Assembly (NCBI GenBank): GCA_037969115.1 | Contig: JBBKWQ010000310.1 | Coordinates: forward strand, 1 to 9,456 | DNA from: JBBKWQ01 sp037969115 | GTDB taxonomy: Bacteria > Actinomycetota > Acidimicrobiia > Acidimicrobiales > Ilumatobacteraceae | Direction: 5' to 3' | DNA length: 9,456 nucleotides | Shown here: positions 7,316 through 9,456 of the stretch, piece by piece | How the letters are laid out: each line of letters opens with the position of its first letter | Numbering within the stretch: the first letter of the stretch is position 1 | Program-made: the position numbers and the translations under genes | The notes under the pieces: generated by a model | What the model was told of the DNA's origin: nothing | What the model saw: the letters and a program-made list of their open reading frames with translations, nothing else | Databases searched by the model: none

Positions 7316-7974
7316 CATCGCCCACCGGCGGTGTCACGGTCGAACTGGTCGCTCATCGAGCGGGGAACGGAGTCGAGCTCGTCGGCCCGGCGGCGGCGAC
7401 CGGCGCAACGATCGAGATCGACCTACACCTCTTCCGGGGCCGCATCGAGGTCCGTCACGCCAAGGTCCTGTGGCCGTTCGCCAAACTGTGGGAGAAGTGG
7501 TACTTCTTGGCGGACCAGACCCGCCCGCCGGAGCTGTTGGACATACTCGCCGCCGTTCCCGATCGCACTGCGTTGTGGCTCGACCTCAAGGGCTTCACCC
7601 CGCGTCTGGCACACCGAGTGCTGAAACAGGTTGGAACCGACCGGACGGTCACGGCGTCGTGCCGCAGCTGGTGGACCTTGCGAGTGTTTCGCTCCGGTCG
7701 CATCCGGACGATGCGCTCGGTGGGCACGCGCTGGCAGGTGTGGGCCGTGCGGCGGATTCGGAGGTGGAGCGAGCGGGACGGCATCGTCATGCACGAACGG
7801 TTCGCCACGCCGAAAACGATGCAGGCTCTACGCCGACGAACCCCGGTCGTGTACCTCTGGGCGGTGAACGACCTGCCTCGCGCGGTCGAACTGGTCCAGA
7901 TGGGAGCGAGCGGCCTGATCGTCGATGACCTCGTCCTCATCGCCCAGATCGACTCGGCCGTCAATCGCCGTTGA
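7312..7974 (+). CDS. Short glycerophosphodiester phosphodiesterase-family protein (GDPD)
   Basis: A 220-aa TIM-barrel enzyme expected to hydrolyse glycerophosphodiesters to glycerol-3-phosphate and an alcohol. There is no signal peptide or membrane helix, so it should be cytosolic. Expected active-site elements are present: VAHRAGN (H15, R16), EIDLHL (metal ligands E35 and D37), VRHAK (catalytic H49), LDLKG (D91, K93), YLWAVN (181-186) and a closing GASGLIVDD (198-206). In most members the third metal ligand is a glutamate in an E-x-K motif; here the position appears to be D91. The protein is near the short end for the family (usually 220-300 aa). The GTG start at 7312 overlaps the DUF3040 stop (GTGA); the frame is open further up to 7177 but Arg-rich and unlikely. 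Its last 49 codons overlap the PAP2 gene on the other strand. Confidence 0.85.
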   Translation: MTSPTGGVTVELVAHRAGNGVELVGPAAATGATIEIDLHLFRGRIEVRHAKVLWPFAKLWEKWYFLADQTRPPELLDILAAVPDRTALWLDLKGFTPRLAHRVLKQVGTDRTVTASCRSWWTLRVFRSGRIRTMRSVGTRWQVWAVRRIRRWSERDGIVMHERFATPKTMQALRRRTPVVYLWAVNDLPRAVELVQMGASGLIVDDLVLIAQIDSAVNRR

Positions 7975-8694
7975 GGCGACCGAGTTCTGCGGCCACCAGC
8001 GCTGCGACAGGAACAGACCGATCAGCGCCACCATCTCGCCGACGACGACGTCGAGCACGTAGTGATTGGCAGTCAGCACCACAGCCAGCGTCATCAACAC
8101 CGGCCCGGCGAGGCTGATCGCACGCAACGCCGACCGACGCGATGCCCGGTAGATGGCGATCCCCGCGAGCAGATTCCAACCCGCGTGCAAGCTCGGCATC
8201 GCTGCGTACTTGTTCACGAGCGCCGGTGGCTGCAGGACGCGATACGACGTGGACAGTTCGGTGACGGTGTCGTAGAACTGCGGGTCGAGCAGTCGGGGCG
8301 GGGCGACCGGGAACGTCATGTAGATCACGATGCCGATCGCACCGGACACGAACATCGCATTGCGGAGCATCAGGTACTCGTCGGCACCGATCCGGTGCAG
8401 CACGTAGAGCGTGGCGATGATCACCGGCCAATGGCCCCAGATGTACACCCAGTTCGCCAGCGTGACGAGGAACTGATTGTCGAGGATCATGTCCTGCGCC
8501 ACGTTCTCGATGTCGATCGACATCCATCGCTCGACGCGCAAGATGAGTCGGGCGTTGTGCTCTGCGCGCTCGACACTCCCCTGCGTGAGTCCACGAACGA
8601 GGAAGTAGAAGATGGCTGCGCCGAACACCAGCACGAACTGTGACGCGACAGCCCAGAAGCGCTCGATCCGATCGGTTCTCGTCTTCGAACCCAT
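7828..8694 (-). CDS. PAP2-superfamily membrane phosphatase/phosphotransferase (inositol phosphorylceramide synthase/Aur1-like)
   Basis: A 288-aa membrane protein with about six helices between residues 15 and 230. Phosphatase motifs are visible: FPVAPPR (128-134), MPSLHAGWN (166-174) with H170, and the third motif TANHYVLD (208-215) with nucleophile H211 and D215. The APPR and PSLHAG pattern is typical of the Aur1/PAP2_3 branch, whose characterised members move phosphoinositol head groups or dephosphorylate lipids; the actual substrate is unknown. The start is the ATG ending at 8694, where the hydrophobic protein begins; upstream to 9345 the frame is Asp/Arg/His-rich and lies antisense to another gene. 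The ribosome site is weak (GGTGG). After the last helix a hydrophilic tail (about 231-288) runs into the 3' end of the convergent GDPD gene and is probably not conserved. Confidence 0.87.
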   Translation of the reverse strand: MGSKTRTDRIERFWAVASQFVLVFGAAIFYFLVRGLTQGSVERAEHNARLILRVERWMSIDIENVAQDMILDNQFLVTLANWVYIWGHWPVIIATLYVLHRIGADEYLMLRNAMFVSGAIGIVIYMTFPVAPPRLLDPQFYDTVTELSTSYRVLQPPALVNKYAAMPSLHAGWNLLAGIAIYRASRRSALRAISLAGPVLMTLAVVLTANHYVLDVVVGEMVALIGLFLSQRWWPQNSVASTAIDGRVDLGDEDEVIDDQAARSHLDQFDRARQVVHRPEVHDRGSSA

Positions 8695-8937
8695 GGTGTG
8701 CCACCGTTCAGTGAACTCCGGGCAGTACAGGTCGTGCCCAAAGGCTCCCGTAGTCCAGCAAACCACATTTGCCGTGGAATTGATTCCGCCGTTTGTCACT
8801 TTGGTGGACGAAAAGTACGGACAGCGATGCCCCGATGAGCCTGGACCGCCGTAGATTGGTCGACGGTGTGTCACCCGGCACACGACCCCCACCCCCCTTC
8901 CATCCTTCGTCCGACGATCCGAGGAGACGAGACGACC
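8695..8937. promoter_or_regulatory. Divergent control region with short palindromes
   Basis: This 243-bp gap separates the PAP2 gene from the VC0807-like gene and should carry both promoters. The AT-rich core is about 8758-8818. Two small dyads are visible: GTTCAGTGAAC (8706-8716), 12 bp before the PAP2 ATG, and GGAAT/ATTCC around a TG centre (8776-8787). A C-rich tract lies at 8885-8898. No confident -35/-10 pair was found and no small gene is supported. Confidence 0.4.
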
Positions 8938-9456
8938 GTGCACGACCCGGTAGTGATCCCGAACGTCCGAGCAGTGGTACGCCACGCGCTCCCGAACGTG
9001 ATCGAGGGCAAGGTCATCCCATTGCTGCTGTTCGTCGGGTTCCTCGAACTCCTCGGCACCGTGTGGGCCCTGCTGGTCGCTCTCGGATGGTCGCTCGTCA
9101 CCATCGGTTTCCGCACAGCGACCGGACGACGGGTGCCAGGGCTCATCGTGCTCAGCACTGCCGCGCTGATCGCGAAGACGATTGCCACCCTCGCCACCGG
9201 CTCGATGGTGATCTACTTTCTTCAACCGACCGTCACGACCGTCGTCGTCGGATTCACGTTCCTGGTGTCGGTGTCCATGAAGAACCCACTCGCCCAGAAA
9301 CTGGCCTACGACGTGTTCCCCTTCGACGACGAGACCAAGAAGCATCCGCTGATGCGACAGTTCTTCGTCAGGCTGTCAGTGTTCTGGTCGTTCACGAGCC
9401 TGGTCAACGCGAGCATCACGGTGTGGTTGTTGTTCACGCAGTCGATCACCACATTC
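8938..9456 (+). CDS. VC0807-like polytopic membrane protein, N-terminal part
   Basis: An open frame of 173 codons that reaches the right edge without a stop, so it is partial. It begins with GTG at 8938, with AGGAG at 8922-8926, 11 bases upstream. Hydrophobic helices lie at about 26-40, 43-58, 68-87, 98-113 and 146-167, joined by short loops. The pattern PLLLFVGFLELLGTVWALL (28-46), TGSMVIYFLQP (87-97), GFTFLVSVSMKNPLAQKLA (105-123) resembles VC0807-family proteins, which are about 220-240 aa and related in layout to septation protein A. Function is unknown. The family call is from pattern recognition only. It is transcribed divergently from the PAP2 gene. Confidence 0.75.
   Translation, partial: MHDPVVIPNVRAVVRHALPNVIEGKVIPLLLFVGFLELLGTVWALLVALGWSLVTIGFRTATGRRVPGLIVLSTAALIAKTIATLATGSMVIYFLQPTVTTVVVGFTFLVSVSMKNPLAQKLAYDVFPFDDETKKHPLMRQFFVRLSVFWSFTSLVNASITVWLLFTQSITTF

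Noticed and set aside
7961..8704. Possible frameshift that would end the PAP2 protein at 7961 instead of 7828
   Set aside because: The other frame does stop at 7961, which would shorten the overlap to 14 bp, but I see no slippery run at the candidate point, so a shift is not supported without read data.
8885..8898. C-rich tract as a functional G-quadruplex site
   Set aside because: The C-runs are too few and irregular to support a quadruplex claim.
8695..9345. 217-residue upstream extension of the PAP2 frame
   Set aside because: Hydrophilic, Asp/Arg/His-rich, antisense to the VC0807-like gene; the membrane protein starts at the ATG ending at 8694.

Overview
The window looks like chromosomal DNA of a high-GC actinobacterium, most plausibly an Acidimicrobiia-type lineage such as Ilumatobacter. 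I infer this from the strong G/C third-position bias, the GTG starts, two single-pass proteins with long Thr/Ser linkers, a DUF3040 protein and an OmpA-like protein carrying its own membrane anchor. No search was run, so the taxonomy is inference. I see no tRNA, rRNA, CRISPR array, insertion sequence or phage gene.

Layout, left to right. (1) Minus strand: the N-terminal half of an AcuI/YhdH-type quinone oxidoreductase (cut by the left edge), preceded in the same direction by a complete NhaA Na+/H+ antiporter. (2) A 262-bp divergent control region. (3) Plus strand: a membrane-anchored OmpA/BON-like protein resembling mycobacterial ArfA in architecture, then a 28-bp near-perfect dyad, then a TauD/TfdA-family dioxygenase. 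(4) Plus strand: a 587-aa polytopic DUF2339 protein, then a tightly packed trio: a Thr-rich anchored Gmad2 protein, a DUF3040 protein and a short glycerophosphodiester phosphodiesterase (GDPD). The trio members overlap by 4 bases at each junction. (5) Minus strand: a PAP2/inositol-phosphorylceramide-synthase-like membrane enzyme whose 3' end runs 147 bp antisense into the GDPD gene. (6) A 243-bp divergent region, then a VC0807-like membrane protein cut by the right edge.

Most genes act at or in the cell envelope: ion exchange (NhaA), peptidoglycan attachment (OmpA-like), extracytoplasmic Gmad2 display, and lipid or head-group chemistry (GDPD, PAP2). The central redox enzymes look unlinked to them. 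I did not find a clear new defence or mobile system. The points most worth checking are the GDPD/PAP2 antisense overlap, the coupled Gmad2-DUF3040-GDPD trio, the ArfA-like protein divergent from nhaA, and the dyad in front of the dioxygenase.
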